A stretch of 64,000 bases of DNA from Salipiger aestuarii (GCF_003259905.1 NZ_QLMG01000002.1:1-64000); one strand, 5' to 3'. Shown: positions 1 through 8,774, numbered from the stretch's first letter. A program made the numbers and translations. Notes: generated by a model from the sequence alone, not told the origin.

Positions 1-258
1 CCAAGTCGGGCGCCATCTTCACTGGCACGAACGCCGGACCGCTCTGGGTCGCGAACTCACCGTTCCGATACTGTCGCCGCCAGACGGTCAGCAGCGAACG
101 GCAGATGCCATGCCGCCGCGCTGTCGCTGAGACCTGCCGATGTCCCCCAAGGCTTTCTCGACCACCCTGATCTTGTCGGCATAGCTCCAGTGCCGACGAC
201 ACGACGCATCCTCGGTGGACAGGATCTCGATCCGGGGTGTGACCGTAAGGTCGACCAT
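1..258 (-). pseudogene. tnpA: IS66-type accessory transposase gene tnpA, frameshifted and cut by the window edge
   Basis: Reading the minus strand from an ATG at 258 gives an N-terminus containing EILSTEDASCRRHW and then a YADKIRVVEKALGDIG stretch, which resembles the helix-turn-helix start of IS66-family TnpA. The frame is then lost. In the neighbouring frame the protein resumes as RRHGICRSLLTVWRRQYRNG and ends in PAFVPVKMAPDL at the edge, again typical of TnpA. The frame change lies at about 108-130, so the gene is broken. TnpA is a small accessory protein of IS66 elements; the main transposase, if present, would lie to the left, outside the window. I could not identify an inverted-repeat end in 259-566. 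Confidence 0.72.
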
Positions 259-566
259 AACGCCGGACTTATCATCGCCTCCAGCGCCCCGTCAGACGGC
301 CCCCGCCGGAGGGATACGATCATGGGCAGTGGATCACTGTGTAGGTGCGTGCAAAGCCAGCCCGAAACATCGTCGGGTATCTTCATGCCGCGCTGCCGTT
401 TTTTGTTGCTGCCGGCATGATCTCATTACGGTGAAGCGGCGCAATGCGACCGGCAGGGTGGCCAAAAGCGCGAAGCGGGGCGCGACAAGTCTGACGCGGC
501 CCATACTGGTCGGCGCAGGGGTTGCGGCAGGCGTGGGCCGCAAATGCCCGGTCGCTGTCCTGCGTG
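259..566. other. Gap between IS remnant and peptide ABC operon
   Basis: About 300 bases separate the decayed tnpA from the 3' end of the peptide ABC operon. Open frames exist on both strands, but none shows a recognisable domain or a good ribosome binding site. It probably holds the end of the insertion element, but no terminal repeat could be defined by eye. Confidence 0.4.
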
Positions 567-1331
567 TCAGGGGCGATCCTGCCGTATCGCGCGCACCGAA
601 CTGTCCAGAAGGTGTTGCGTATAGGGGTGGGCCGCGTTCAAGGTACGCATCTGCGCGACATCCAGAAGCTCGACGATCCGGCCGTGCTGCATCACGGCGA
701 TGCGGTCGCACATATGGCCAATGACACCCAGATCATGGCTGACCATCAGGTAGGTCAGCCGCCGTTTGGCGCGCAGATCCGACAGCAGGTTCAGGATTTC
801 GGCCTGAACCGACACGTCCAGCGCCGAGGTCGGTTCGTCCAGCAGCAGGATGCGCGGTTCGGGGGCAAGCGCGCGCGCGATGGCGACTCGCTGACGCTGT
901 CCGCCCGACAGCTGATGCGGGTAGCGAAAGCGGAACCCCTTGCCAAGGCCGACGTCGTCCAGAAGCCGGTCTATGCGGCTGTTGATGTCGGAAAACCCGT
1001 GCAGTTTCAGCACTTCGCCAAGAACGCGGTCGACGGTGTGGCGCGGGTGCAGCGAGGCGTAGGGGTCCTGAAACACCATCTGCACCTGCTTGTAGAAATC
1101 GCGTTTGCGGCTGCGCCCCAGCGGTTCGCCTGCGACGCTCATGTCTCCGGACCAGCTGTCGATCAGCCCGGCAATGGCGCGCAGCACGGTGGATTTCCCG
1201 GAACCGGATTCGCCTACAAGTCCGAAGCTTTCGCCGGTCGCGACCGAGAAGGTCGCGGATTTCACTGCATCCACCCGTTCGGCGCCAAGGCCGAACCAGA
1301 CGCTAAGATCGTTGAGGTCGATGGCGGTCAT
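567..1331 (-). CDS. Peptide ABC transporter ATP-binding protein (DppF/OppF type)
   Basis: This 254-residue protein is an ABC ATPase that would power peptide import at the inner face of the cytoplasmic membrane. Walker A GESGSGKST lies at residues 40-48, the signature LSGGQRQRVA near 141-150, and Walker B with LLLDEPTSALD near 163-172. The C-terminal tail with HPYTQHLL is typical of oligopeptide and dipeptide ATPases. It is the last gene of the operon: its ATG overlaps the stop of the upstream ATPase by four bases. Substrate specificity cannot be read from the ATPase; peptides are inferred from the neighbouring family 5 binding protein and the dipeptidase. Confidence 0.93.
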   Translation of the reverse strand: MTAIDLNDLSVWFGLGAERVDAVKSATFSVATGESFGLVGESGSGKSTVLRAIAGLIDSWSGDMSVAGEPLGRSRKRDFYKQVQMVFQDPYASLHPRHTVDRVLGEVLKLHGFSDINSRIDRLLDDVGLGKGFRFRYPHQLSGGQRQRVAIARALAPEPRILLLDEPTSALDVSVQAEILNLLSDLRAKRRLTYLMVSHDLGVIGHMCDRIAVMQHGRIVELLDVAQMRTLNAAHPYTQHLLDSSVRAIRQDRP

Positions 1332-2197
1332 GTCAGGGCGCTTACCGAAGGGGCCTCGGCCCAGGCGGGATCGCGCTTCAGCACGTCCAGCCGGGGGCGG
1401 GGGTGTTCAAGATCGGGGACCGAATTCAGCAGCCCCCTCGTGTACGGGTGTTGCGCTTCGTGCAGGCGCCCGGCCTGACAGACCTCGACCACGCGGCCAG
1501 CATACATGATGAGGATGCGGTCGCAGAAGTTGGACACAAGGTTCAGGTCGTGGCTGATAAAGATCAGCCCCATGCCACGATCGGTGACCAGCTTGTCCAG
1601 GATTTCAAGCACCTGTAGCTGAACACTGACGTCCAGTGCCGAGGTCGGCTCGTCCGCGATCAGGATTTCCGGGTCGGGGATCAGCATCATGGCGATCATG
1701 ATGCGCTGGCCCATGCCGCCCGACACTTCGTGCGGGTACAGGTCCATGACGCGGTCGGGACCGCGGATGGCCACGGCGTCGAGCATTTCGATGGCGCGGG
1801 TTTTCGCGTCGCGTCGCGAGATCTTTTCATGCGCCAGCAGTGCCTCGGTGATCTGCTGGCCGACGGACATGACCGGGTTCAGCGAAAACTTGGGGTCCTG
1901 CATGATCATCGACGCGTGGCGGCCCCGGATCTGGCGCATCTGTCTTTCCGAGGCGGTCAGCAGGTTGGTGCCGCCCATCTGCATCCGGTCGGCGGTGATC
2001 TGGCCCGGTTTTCGAATGAGCTTCAGAATCGCGCGCCCGGTCATGGATTTACCCGACCCCGATTCGCCCACGATCCCCAGCCGTTCGCGGCGCAGGCTGA
2101 ACGAGATGCCGCGCACGGCGTCGAAATGGCCCTGCCGGGTGGGAAAGCGCACGCGCAGGTTTTCGATATCCAGAAGATTGGTCATGGTGTCGGTCAT
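1328..2197 (-). CDS. Peptide ABC transporter ATP-binding protein (DppD/OppD type)
   Basis: The 289-residue protein is the second ATPase of the importer. Walker A GESGSGKS is at about residues 44-51, the signature is the variant SGGMGQRI near 155, and IADEPTSALD follows. The C-terminal HPYTRGLLNSVPDL matches the oligopeptide-transporter tail. The ATG at 2197 gives the full N-terminus; a second in-frame ATG at 2185 is also possible. The gene lies 43 bases after the permease and overlaps the next ATPase by four bases, so the two ATPases are probably made in equal amounts. Confidence 0.93.
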   Translation of the reverse strand: MTDTMTNLLDIENLRVRFPTRQGHFDAVRGISFSLRRERLGIVGESGSGKSMTGRAILKLIRKPGQITADRMQMGGTNLLTASERQMRQIRGRHASMIMQDPKFSLNPVMSVGQQITEALLAHEKISRRDAKTRAIEMLDAVAIRGPDRVMDLYPHEVSGGMGQRIMIAMMLIPDPEILIADEPTSALDVSVQLQVLEILDKLVTDRGMGLIFISHDLNLVSNFCDRILIMYAGRVVEVCQAGRLHEAQHPYTRGLLNSVPDLEHPRPRLDVLKRDPAWAEAPSVSALT

Positions 2198-2240
2198 GGT
2201 GTGGGGCAGGGGCAGTGCCCGTCAAACGAGGTGGCGGCGG

Positions 2241-3152
2241 TCATTTTCCGGCTTCCTTGGGGTCAAGCACGTCGCGAAGCCCGTCTCCGAGCAGGTTGAA
2301 GGCCAGTGAGATGGTAAAGATGGCAAGTCCCGGGATGGTCGCCACCCACCAGTAATCAAGGATGTATTTGCGCCCCTCGGACACCATGGCCCCCCATTCG
2401 GGGCTGGGCGGCTGCGCGCCAAGCCCCAGAAAGCCAAGGCCGGCGGCGGTCAGGATGATGCCGGCCATGTCCAGCGTCACGCGGATCACCAGCGACGAGA
2501 TGCACAGCGGCCAGACATGTCGCATGATGATACGGATCGGCCCCGCGCCTTGCAGCTTGATCGCGTGGATGAAGTCAGAGTTGCGGATGGTCAGCGTTTC
2601 GGCCCGCGCGATGCGGGCATAGGGCGGCCAGGCGGTGAGCGAAATCGCCAGCACGGCGTTTTCGATGCCCGCGCCAAGGGCTGCGACAAAGGCCAGCGCA
2701 AGGATCAGCCGGGGAAAGGCAAGAAAGATGTCGGTAAAGCGCATCAGCACCACATCCAGCACGCCGCCCGCGTAGCCCGCGACGGTGCCGATGATCAGCC
2801 CCAGCAGCGGGGCGACCACCGCCACCAGTGCGACGATATACAGCGAAATGCGCGCGCCATAGACCAGCCGGGACCAGATGTCGCGCCCAAGACTGTCGGT
2901 GCCAAAGACGTGTCCCTGTTCGCCGGGCGCCAGCAGGCGGGCGCCAAGGTCCTGGGCGAACGGGCTTTGCGTGGCCAGCAGGGGCGCACATAGCGCGGCC
3001 AGGATCACCACCACCAACACGATCAGGCCCAGCATCGCCAACGTGTTGCCGCGCAGCTTCAGCCAGCCGCTGTACCAGGCGGCGGCGGTGGCCTGACGGC
3101 GCGATTGCGGGGCGTCGGTCAGCAGCCAGGCGCGCAGGGAGGTCTGGGTCAT
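2241..3152 (-). CDS. Peptide ABC transporter permease (DppC type)
   Basis: This is a 303-residue inner-membrane permease. It has an N-terminal cytoplasmic segment, a first hydrophobic helix (GLIVLVVVILAALCAPLLA), the conserved GTDSLGRDIWSRLVYGAR segment before the transmembrane core, and an EAA loop (IKLQGAGPIRIIMRHVWP) that contacts the ATPases. The frame is open further upstream, but the ATG at 3152 overlaps the stop of the partner permease by four bases, as is usual for coupled dppB/dppC pairs, so that start was chosen. It would form a heterodimeric channel with the neighbouring DppB-type protein. Confidence 0.92.
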   Translation of the reverse strand: MTQTSLRAWLLTDAPQSRRQATAAAWYSGWLKLRGNTLAMLGLIVLVVVILAALCAPLLATQSPFAQDLGARLLAPGEQGHVFGTDSLGRDIWSRLVYGARISLYIVALVAVVAPLLGLIIGTVAGYAGGVLDVVLMRFTDIFLAFPRLILALAFVAALGAGIENAVLAISLTAWPPYARIARAETLTIRNSDFIHAIKLQGAGPIRIIMRHVWPLCISSLVIRVTLDMAGIILTAAGLGFLGLGAQPPSPEWGAMVSEGRKYILDYWWVATIPGLAIFTISLAFNLLGDGLRDVLDPKEAGK

Positions 3153-4210
3153 TTCGCCCTCGGATCGAAGAAGCGGTAAAGCAGGTCGGAAAAGATGTTC
3201 AGCCCGACAAAGATGCTGCCGATCACCACGGTGCCGCCCAGCACGGAATTCATGTCGTTGGCAAGCAGCGAGGTGGTGATGTATTGCCCGATACCGGGCC
3301 AGGCAAAGATGATCTCGGTCAGCACCGACCCTTCCAGCAGGTTGGCATAGGCCAGCGCGATCACGGTGACGAGCTGGATGCGGATATTGCGAAAGGCGTG
3401 GCGCCAGACCACATCCCATTCGCTCAGCCCCTTGACCCGCGCGGTGGTGATGTATTCGGCGCTCAGCTGTTCCAGCATGAAACTGCGGGTCATGCGGCTG
3501 ATATAGGCCAGGCTGAAATACCCCAGCAGCGAGGCGGGCAGGACGATGTGTGAAAACGCGTCCTTGAACACCGTCCAGTCACCCGCGATCAGCGCATCCA
3601 CCAGCAGCAGCCCGGTGCGTTCGGGCACGATCCCCTGATAGAAAACGCCCAAGCGCCCCGGCCCCTCGACCCAGCCAAGGATGCCGTAGAACACCAGCAA
3701 TCCCACCAGCCCCATCCAGAAGATCGGCATCGAATAGCCCACCAGCCCCACCAGCCGCGCCAGCTGGTCGATCCAGCTGTCGCGATACACGGCCGCAAGA
3801 ACACCCAGCGGCACACCGATGAACACCCCGATCAGCGTGCCCAGCGTGGCCAGTTCCAGCGTGGCGGGGAAGACGCGCTTGATATCTTCGGACACAAGTT
3901 GCCCGGTGCGGATCGAGCGACCGAAATCGCCGTGCAGCACGTCGTTCACATAGATGAGGAATTGCTGCAACAGCGGCTTGTCGAGGCCGAGTTCAAGAAA
4001 GACGGCGTCGTATTGCGCTTGCGTGGCGCGTTCGCCGATCACCGCCAGCACAGGGTCGATGGGGATCACCCGCCCGATCATGAAGGTGACGAACAGCAGG
4101 CCCAGCAGCGTGACAGCGATGGTCAGCAGCGTGCCAAGCAGCTTTCGCGGCCAGCGCGGCGCGAAGCGTGAGCGCCGGGCGTATGGCGCGGGGGCGTTAT
4201 CCTGGGACAA
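3149..4210 (-). CDS. Peptide ABC transporter permease (DppB type), TTG start
   Basis: The 353-residue protein has the N-terminal helix and GRVIPIDPV motif, about six membrane helices and the EAA loop (ITTARVKGLSEWDVVWRHAF) of DppB-type permeases. The start codon appears to be TTG at 4210, as there is no in-frame ATG or GTG before the first membrane helix. Translation may therefore be weak compared with the binding protein upstream, which also ends in a strong hairpin. It follows the binding-protein gene by 55 bases and is coupled to the next permease by a four-base overlap. Confidence 0.88.
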   Translation of the reverse strand: MSQDNAPAPYARRSRFAPRWPRKLLGTLLTIAVTLLGLLFVTFMIGRVIPIDPVLAVIGERATQAQYDAVFLELGLDKPLLQQFLIYVNDVLHGDFGRSIRTGQLVSEDIKRVFPATLELATLGTLIGVFIGVPLGVLAAVYRDSWIDQLARLVGLVGYSMPIFWMGLVGLLVFYGILGWVEGPGRLGVFYQGIVPERTGLLLVDALIAGDWTVFKDAFSHIVLPASLLGYFSLAYISRMTRSFMLEQLSAEYITTARVKGLSEWDVVWRHAFRNIRIQLVTVIALAYANLLEGSVLTEIIFAWPGIGQYITTSLLANDMNSVLGGTVVIGSIFVGLNIFSDLLYRFFDPRAK

Positions 4211-4226
4211 GGGGGTTCCGGTCTTT

Positions 4227-4257
4227 GAGAAAGGGGGCGGGCGCCGTCGCCCGCCCC
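4227..4257 (-). terminator. Hairpin after the peptide-binding-protein gene (attenuator or mRNA-stabilising)
   Basis: A perfect 10-bp GC stem, GGGGCGGGCG against CGCCCGCCCC with a four-base loop, lies directly after the stop of the binding protein. Read on the minus strand it is followed by CTTTCTC. A hairpin at this place commonly gives more binding protein than permease. Whether it terminates or stabilises cannot be told from sequence. Confidence 0.6.
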
Positions 4258-4265
4258 GGTCAGGC

Positions 4266-5870
4266 TTACTTGGTCACGACCCAGTAGGATGCGGCGGTGG
4301 TGGCTCCGCCCGAGATGAAGTTCTCGACGCTGTCCTGCATGGCGTGCTGTTCGATCTGCTGGAACATGATGCCAAAGGGCGACACCTGCTGATGGGTCTT
4401 TTGCAGGTCGATATACATCCCGGCGCGCGTGTCGGTGTCGTTTTCGACAACGGCGGCAAGGGCTTCCTGCGTCATCTCGGGGATGTCCCAGGCGTTGCGC
4501 CAGGCAAGATAGCCGGTGTTGCCCGACTCATCGCTGTTGTCGGGGTTGACCGCGAAGGTGCCCGCGTTGGTGTTGGGGTCGGGGTAATCCGGGCCCCAGG
4601 CGCCAAGATAGATGTCATGTTCGCGCGCACGGTAACGGTCCAGCGTCTGTGCCCCGGTGCCGACGGTCAGCGTCACGTCGCAACCCAGCTGGCCCCAGGT
4701 GTTTTGCAGCGACTGGGCGATGTCTATGCGGTCCTGCGCGTCGCGCACGCTGATGACGATGGGGCCGCAATCGGGGTGGTCCGATTCGGCCAGCGCCGCC
4801 CTGGCCTTGTCCATGTCGTAGGTGAACGGCTTTTCGGTCAGCGCGCCAAGGAAGGTCAGCGGCAGGAAGGCCTGATGCACGGTGTATTGCCCGTTCAGAA
4901 AGCTGTCGGCCATGCCCTGGTAATCCACCGACCATTTCAGCGCCTCAAGCACCTTGGGATCGCTCAGCATGTCCTTTTTCTGGTTGGCGGACCAATACAT
5001 CAGTCGGCCCTTGAGCTCGTCCACGACCTTGAGCCCGTCGGTTTCCTTGACCGACGCGATGTCTTCGGGGGACAGGTTGCGTGCGATGTCGATGTCGCCG
5101 CGTTCCAGTTGCAGCCGCTGCGTGGCGGATTCCTGGATGTGCTGGACGATGACCCGCTCCATCGCCGGCTTATCGCCGCCGTAGTTCGGGTTCAGATCCA
5201 TCAGAACGGATTCGTCGGGCTTCCAGTCGACGACCTTGTAGGGGCCGGACCCGGCGGTGTTGGTGCGCAGCCATGCCGAACCCATGTCGCCGTCGGTCTC
5301 GTTTTCCATCACGGTCGCCATGTCGACGATGCCGCCGATCGTGGCCGCCAGACAGTTCAGAACGAAGGAAACGGCGTATTTCTGGTCAAGCGTGATGACC
5401 AGCGTCTTGTCATCGACCGCCTTGATGGTTTCTTCGGCGTTGTCGGGGGTAAAGCCGAATTGCGTCAGGATGAAGCTTGGGGTCTTGTCCAGCTTTACCG
5501 CGCGTTGCAGCGAAAAGGCGGCATCCTGGGCCGTCACCGGGTTGCCAGAGGCAAAGACGTGGCCTTCGGCCATGGTAAAGGTGATGGTGGTGCCGTCTTC
5601 GGACACTTCCCAGCTTTCGGCCAGTTCCGGCTGAAAGCCCGCGTCCAGATCGAGCGGATCGAAGTTCACCAGCTTTTCATAGACGTTGCGCGACACGTCG
5701 GCGCCGGCGAATTCAAAGCTTTCGGCCGGATCGAAGGTCTTGATGTCGTCGATGCGGTTGGCGATCACCAGCATGTTGGGCGGGGTTTCCGCCATCGCGG
5801 GCAGGGCGACGCCGCCCATCAGGGTGGCGAGCAGCGCGGCGGTGCGCAGACTGCGGTTTGTCTTGGTCAT
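4266..5870 (-). CDS. Peptide ABC transporter substrate-binding protein (family 5)
   Basis: The 534-residue periplasmic protein has a clear signal peptide (RSLRTAALLATLMGG, cleavage after AMA near residue 27). The mature protein is of family 5 solute-binding length, with the characteristic FDPAESFEFAGADVSRNVYEKL-like opening at about 40-60 and the AWGPDYPDP motif near 420. It would capture peptides (or opines or nickel in some relatives) and deliver them to the permeases. The start at 5870 has a GGAG ribosome site seven bases upstream. It sits between a dipeptidase and the permeases, which favours dipeptide uptake. Confidence 0.92.
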   Translation of the reverse strand: MTKTNRSLRTAALLATLMGGVALPAMAETPPNMLVIANRIDDIKTFDPAESFEFAGADVSRNVYEKLVNFDPLDLDAGFQPELAESWEVSEDGTTITFTMAEGHVFASGNPVTAQDAAFSLQRAVKLDKTPSFILTQFGFTPDNAEETIKAVDDKTLVITLDQKYAVSFVLNCLAATIGGIVDMATVMENETDGDMGSAWLRTNTAGSGPYKVVDWKPDESVLMDLNPNYGGDKPAMERVIVQHIQESATQRLQLERGDIDIARNLSPEDIASVKETDGLKVVDELKGRLMYWSANQKKDMLSDPKVLEALKWSVDYQGMADSFLNGQYTVHQAFLPLTFLGALTEKPFTYDMDKARAALAESDHPDCGPIVISVRDAQDRIDIAQSLQNTWGQLGCDVTLTVGTGAQTLDRYRAREHDIYLGAWGPDYPDPNTNAGTFAVNPDNSDESGNTGYLAWRNAWDIPEMTQEALAAVVENDTDTRAGMYIDLQKTHQQVSPFGIMFQQIEQHAMQDSVENFISGGATTAASYWVVTK

Positions 5871-5927
5871 GTGATACTCCCGGTTGGTTATGCGGTGCCG
5901 GTTTTCCGGCTTGTCGGTTTGGTTGTC

Positions 5928-6983
5928 CTAGACGCTCCAGGTCTTGCGAAGCACGCGCAACCAGTTGCGGTAGCACAGTTTTTCCATCGTCTCGGCGCCG
6001 ATGCCGTGATCGGTCATCGCCGCGCGAAGCGCAGGAAGCCCGGCGCAGCTGCCGATGTCCCTGGGCACCAGGGCGCCGTCGAAATCGGACCCAAAGCCCA
6101 CACGGTCCTCGCCCAGAATTTTGACCAGATGGTCAAGATGTTGCATCATGACGTCAAGCGAAAAGTCGCTGTCCATCTGCCCGTCCGGGCGCAGAAAGGC
6201 GGATGCGAAATTAATGCCCACCATTCCATCGCTTTGCGCGATCATCTCAAGCTGGCGGTCGGTCAGGTTGCGCGCATGCGGCGACACGGCGTAGGCGTTG
6301 GAATGGGTGGCGACCAGCGGCGCGTCGGTGATCGCGGCAACGTCGTCCATGCCCTTTTCATTCAGGTGGCTGAGGTCGATCATGATGTTCAGCTTGTTGC
6401 ATTCCGCCACCAGCCGTTTGCCATGATCGGTCAGCCCCGGCCCGATATCGCCGGTCGACGGGAACCGGAACGGCACGCCATGGCCAAAGATCGTGGGGCG
6501 CGACCACACCGGCCCGAGCGAACGCAGCCCGCGCGCGTGCATCCGGTGCAGCACCTCGAAGTCGGGGTCGATGGCCTCGGCGCCCTCGATGTGCATGATC
6601 GCGGCCATCTTGGGGCCGTGGATGGCGGTTTCCAGTTCGGCAACGGTGCCGCAGATGGTCAGGGCACCGGCGTCCTGCATCGCCTCCAGCGCGGCGGCAC
6701 CTTCCAGTGTGACCTTCAGCGCCTCGGGCTGGGCGATCATCGCGGGCAGGGGCATGTCGTAGCTGGGCTTTGACATCTCTTCGGCCTGGAGGCCCGCGCC
6801 CATGGGCGAGGGCACATAGATCGCAAAGAACCCGCCGCCCAGTCCGCCCGCCTGAGCGCGCGGCAGGTCGATATGCCCGTCCGGCAGGCCGGCGGTCACG
6901 CCTTCGGGCGTGGCGGTGCCGCGCAGCAGTCGCAGGATCAGATCGTTGTGGCCGTCGAAGATTGGCGGAGAGGTCAGCGGCAT
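5928..6983 (-). CDS. Membrane dipeptidase-type hydrolase (peptidase family M19)
   Basis: This 351-residue enzyme belongs to the renal-dipeptidase family, zinc enzymes that hydrolyse L,L or L,D dipeptides. The N-terminal metal ligands are seen as DGHNDL with His12 and Asp14. The bridging glutamate is in HIEGAEAI, and later ligands are in DLSHLNEKG and THSNA, followed by the GSDFDG motif. All metal-binding positions appear present, so it should be active. There is no signal peptide, which suggests cytoplasmic cleavage of imported peptides. It lies 57 bases upstream of the binding protein on the same strand. Confidence 0.9.
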   Translation of the reverse strand: MPLTSPPIFDGHNDLILRLLRGTATPEGVTAGLPDGHIDLPRAQAGGLGGGFFAIYVPSPMGAGLQAEEMSKPSYDMPLPAMIAQPEALKVTLEGAAALEAMQDAGALTICGTVAELETAIHGPKMAAIMHIEGAEAIDPDFEVLHRMHARGLRSLGPVWSRPTIFGHGVPFRFPSTGDIGPGLTDHGKRLVAECNKLNIMIDLSHLNEKGMDDVAAITDAPLVATHSNAYAVSPHARNLTDRQLEMIAQSDGMVGINFASAFLRPDGQMDSDFSLDVMMQHLDHLVKILGEDRVGFGSDFDGALVPRDIGSCAGLPALRAAMTDHGIGAETMEKLCYRNWLRVLRKTWSV

Positions 6984-7048
6984 CGGGGCGGTCCTTTGCG
7001 TCGTGATCCGCGAAGACTGCGCGCCAAGTCGTTCGCCTGCAAGCGGTT

Positions 7049-8461
7049 TCAGCCGAACAGGTAGGCGTAGGCCAGCACCCAGAGCGGAACGGCAGCCAGA
7101 AGGACCAGCATGTAGGCACCGTTCCAGATTACGCCGACATGGCGTGCCGACACGTCGCCAAAGGCCCCGATCAGCAGCGTGGTCGCGGTAAAGGGCGAAC
7201 TGACCCCCCCCAGCGCCCAGCCCGCGGTGATCGCGGTAACAAGCGCCGCGGGCGAAATGCCAAGCTCGGCCGTGGAGGGCAGCAGCGGCGCGATCAACGT
7301 GACGACGATGATCGGGTTCATCGCGAATTGCCCCAGCAACGGGATGATCCAGACAAGGCCCACCAGCACCACCCAGGTCGGCAGGTCTTCGGGGTGAAAC
7401 CCGCTGGCCTTGACCAGCGGAGCCAGCAGCGGCGCGCCCACGGTGCCGATGTAGCCCGCCATCGTCAGCAGCAGGACCTCGGATCTATAGGCGGGCATTT
7501 CGCGAAAGGCATAATCGCGCAGGCGGATGCGCAGGGGCAGCCTGCCCTGGCGCACCTGCATCACGGTCCAGGCCAGCGCCATGACCGGGGCGATCACCAG
7601 CACCAGCGCGATGATCCGCAGCCCCGTCAGCCAGCCCAGCACAGCGGTGCTGACGACCAGGATGGCCAGCAGCCAGGCCAGCGGCTTGAGCTTGGCCCAG
7701 TTGTTGTCGGGGCGCCCGCGCGGCGGCGGGGTGGTGGTGAGCCTCGGCTTGAACAGCGTGTCGATGCCCCAGCCAACAAAGGCCATCAGCAAGGCCGTGC
7801 CAAGGGCGGGCAGGATGATCCCGGCCCAGGTTGCGCCGGGGATCAGCGCGGTGGTGATGGCGACGGAAAAGCCCAGGGGCGACCAGGGCAGCGACGTGAC
7901 GAACCCGCGCTGGATCGCCAGCAGCATCCGGCGGCGGCGATGACCGCGGATTTCGGCGTCGGGTTCTTCGCGGGCGGCGGCTGTGGCAAGGCTGCCCAGC
8001 AAGGTGATAGAGCCGTAGTTGAGCAGCAGGGCGAATGCGGTGCCGCCAAGGGTCAGCGCCAGATATCGCCGCCCCGGCGGCTGGCGGGCCAGAAAAGACC
8101 CCGCCTCGCGGATCTCGGGCGACGGTTCGGCGGCGCTGCGCAACGTGGCCAGCGCGGTGAAGAAGGCGGCGATGAAAGTGCCCGACACCATCGCCCGCGC
8201 CACGATCTCTTGCCAGTCGGGCACCCGCCAGATGAGCATGGCGGTCAGCGCGACGGCCACCACCACGAACCCCTTGCGACCGGGCCGCACGGTCGGAAAC
8301 AGCACGGCGACCAGCACGGTCCACAGCGCAAAGGTCAGCGGGTCGGCCAGACTCGTGTGGCCCCATTCGCGCAGCGTCACCAGCGCGGTCACGGCGATCA
8401 GCAAAAGCCCGATCAGCTTGTGCAGGACGGGAGTGGGGGCGGACTGTGGCAGGGTCGTCAT
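7049..8461 (-). CDS. Polytopic membrane protein, putative transporter of the ion-transporter (ArsB/NhaD/DASS-like) type
   Basis: The 470-residue protein has roughly ten hydrophobic helices, with charged loops around LARQPPGRRYLAL and the His/Arg-rich RGHRRRRMLLA. Near the C-terminus it has AGWALGGVSSPFTATTLLIG, which recalls the re-entrant loop region of anion and ion transporters of the IT superfamily. I do not recognise an exact family, so the substrate is unknown. The frame is open 71 codons further upstream, but that part is low-complexity; the ATG at 8461 directly precedes the first hydrophobic helix. It is 65 bases upstream of the dipeptidase and probably begins the operon. Confidence 0.7.
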   Translation of the reverse strand: MTTLPQSAPTPVLHKLIGLLLIAVTALVTLREWGHTSLADPLTFALWTVLVAVLFPTVRPGRKGFVVVAVALTAMLIWRVPDWQEIVARAMVSGTFIAAFFTALATLRSAAEPSPEIREAGSFLARQPPGRRYLALTLGGTAFALLLNYGSITLLGSLATAAAREEPDAEIRGHRRRRMLLAIQRGFVTSLPWSPLGFSVAITTALIPGATWAGIILPALGTALLMAFVGWGIDTLFKPRLTTTPPPRGRPDNNWAKLKPLAWLLAILVVSTAVLGWLTGLRIIALVLVIAPVMALAWTVMQVRQGRLPLRIRLRDYAFREMPAYRSEVLLLTMAGYIGTVGAPLLAPLVKASGFHPEDLPTWVVLVGLVWIIPLLGQFAMNPIIVVTLIAPLLPSTAELGISPAALVTAITAGWALGGVSSPFTATTLLIGAFGDVSARHVGVIWNGAYMLVLLAAVPLWVLAYAYLFG

Positions 8462-8774
8462 GACGCTGGGGCGCTCTCGGCTCTTGGGGCTGGCCTGCCG
8501 GTGTGGCCCGTCGGTAAGGCCTGCCGGCGCGGCCCGCAGGTGCGGCTTGGTGGCGGGCCGGCCGGTCGGGCCGCCCTGTTGATCGGTCAGTGTTGGGGCC
8601 TTGTAAGCACCATTCACCGCAATCCGCAATCCGCCTGCCCGCCGCCGCCCGCCGGTCCGCCCCTGTGCTGTCACAAAAGCTTTGCGAGTGGTTCATCGGG
8701 TCGTTTCAAAACCGTCACAGCCTTGCGACGGTGCGGTCGCTAAACCCCGCTGGGGACAGACATCCGGGGGACAT
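8462..8774. other. Divergent intergenic region before phnC
   Basis: This region of about 310 bases separates the leftward membrane-protein gene from phnC. The left half is GC-rich with short imperfect CGGCC repeats. The right half (8660-8735) is less GC-rich and holds two PHO-box-like half sites described separately. The phnC ribosome site GGGGGA lies at 8766-8771. No gene is supported here. Confidence 0.5.
8668..8729 (+). promoter_or_regulatory. Candidate PhoB (PHO box) half sites upstream of phnC
   Basis: CTGTCAC occurs at 8668-8674 and CCGTCAC at 8712-8718, exactly 44 bases (four 11-base PHO repeats) apart. TTGCGAC follows at the next 11-base step. PhoB recognises 11-base repeats starting CTGTCAT, and phosphonate genes are typically PhoB-activated under phosphate starvation. 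The intermediate repeats match poorly, so the assignment is tentative. Confidence 0.35.

Noticed and set aside
57-386. 109-codon minus-strand frame at the left edge
   Set aside because: Its second half is one frame of the decayed tnpA read out of phase; it is not an intact gene.
522-1478. Plus-strand 318-codon frame opposite the dppF-type gene
   Set aside because: The minus strand has complete Walker and signature motifs; the plus frame is a shadow.
3954-6773. Very long plus-strand frame of 939 codons opposite the peptide-binding protein and dipeptidase
   Set aside because: It is a shadow of two clear minus-strand genes; high GC keeps antisense frames open. The product is His/Gln/Gly-rich with no domain.
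7139-8743. 534-codon plus-strand frame opposite the membrane protein
   Set aside because: Rich in Gln, Arg and Gly as expected from antisense of a hydrophobic GC-rich gene; no ribosome site or domain.
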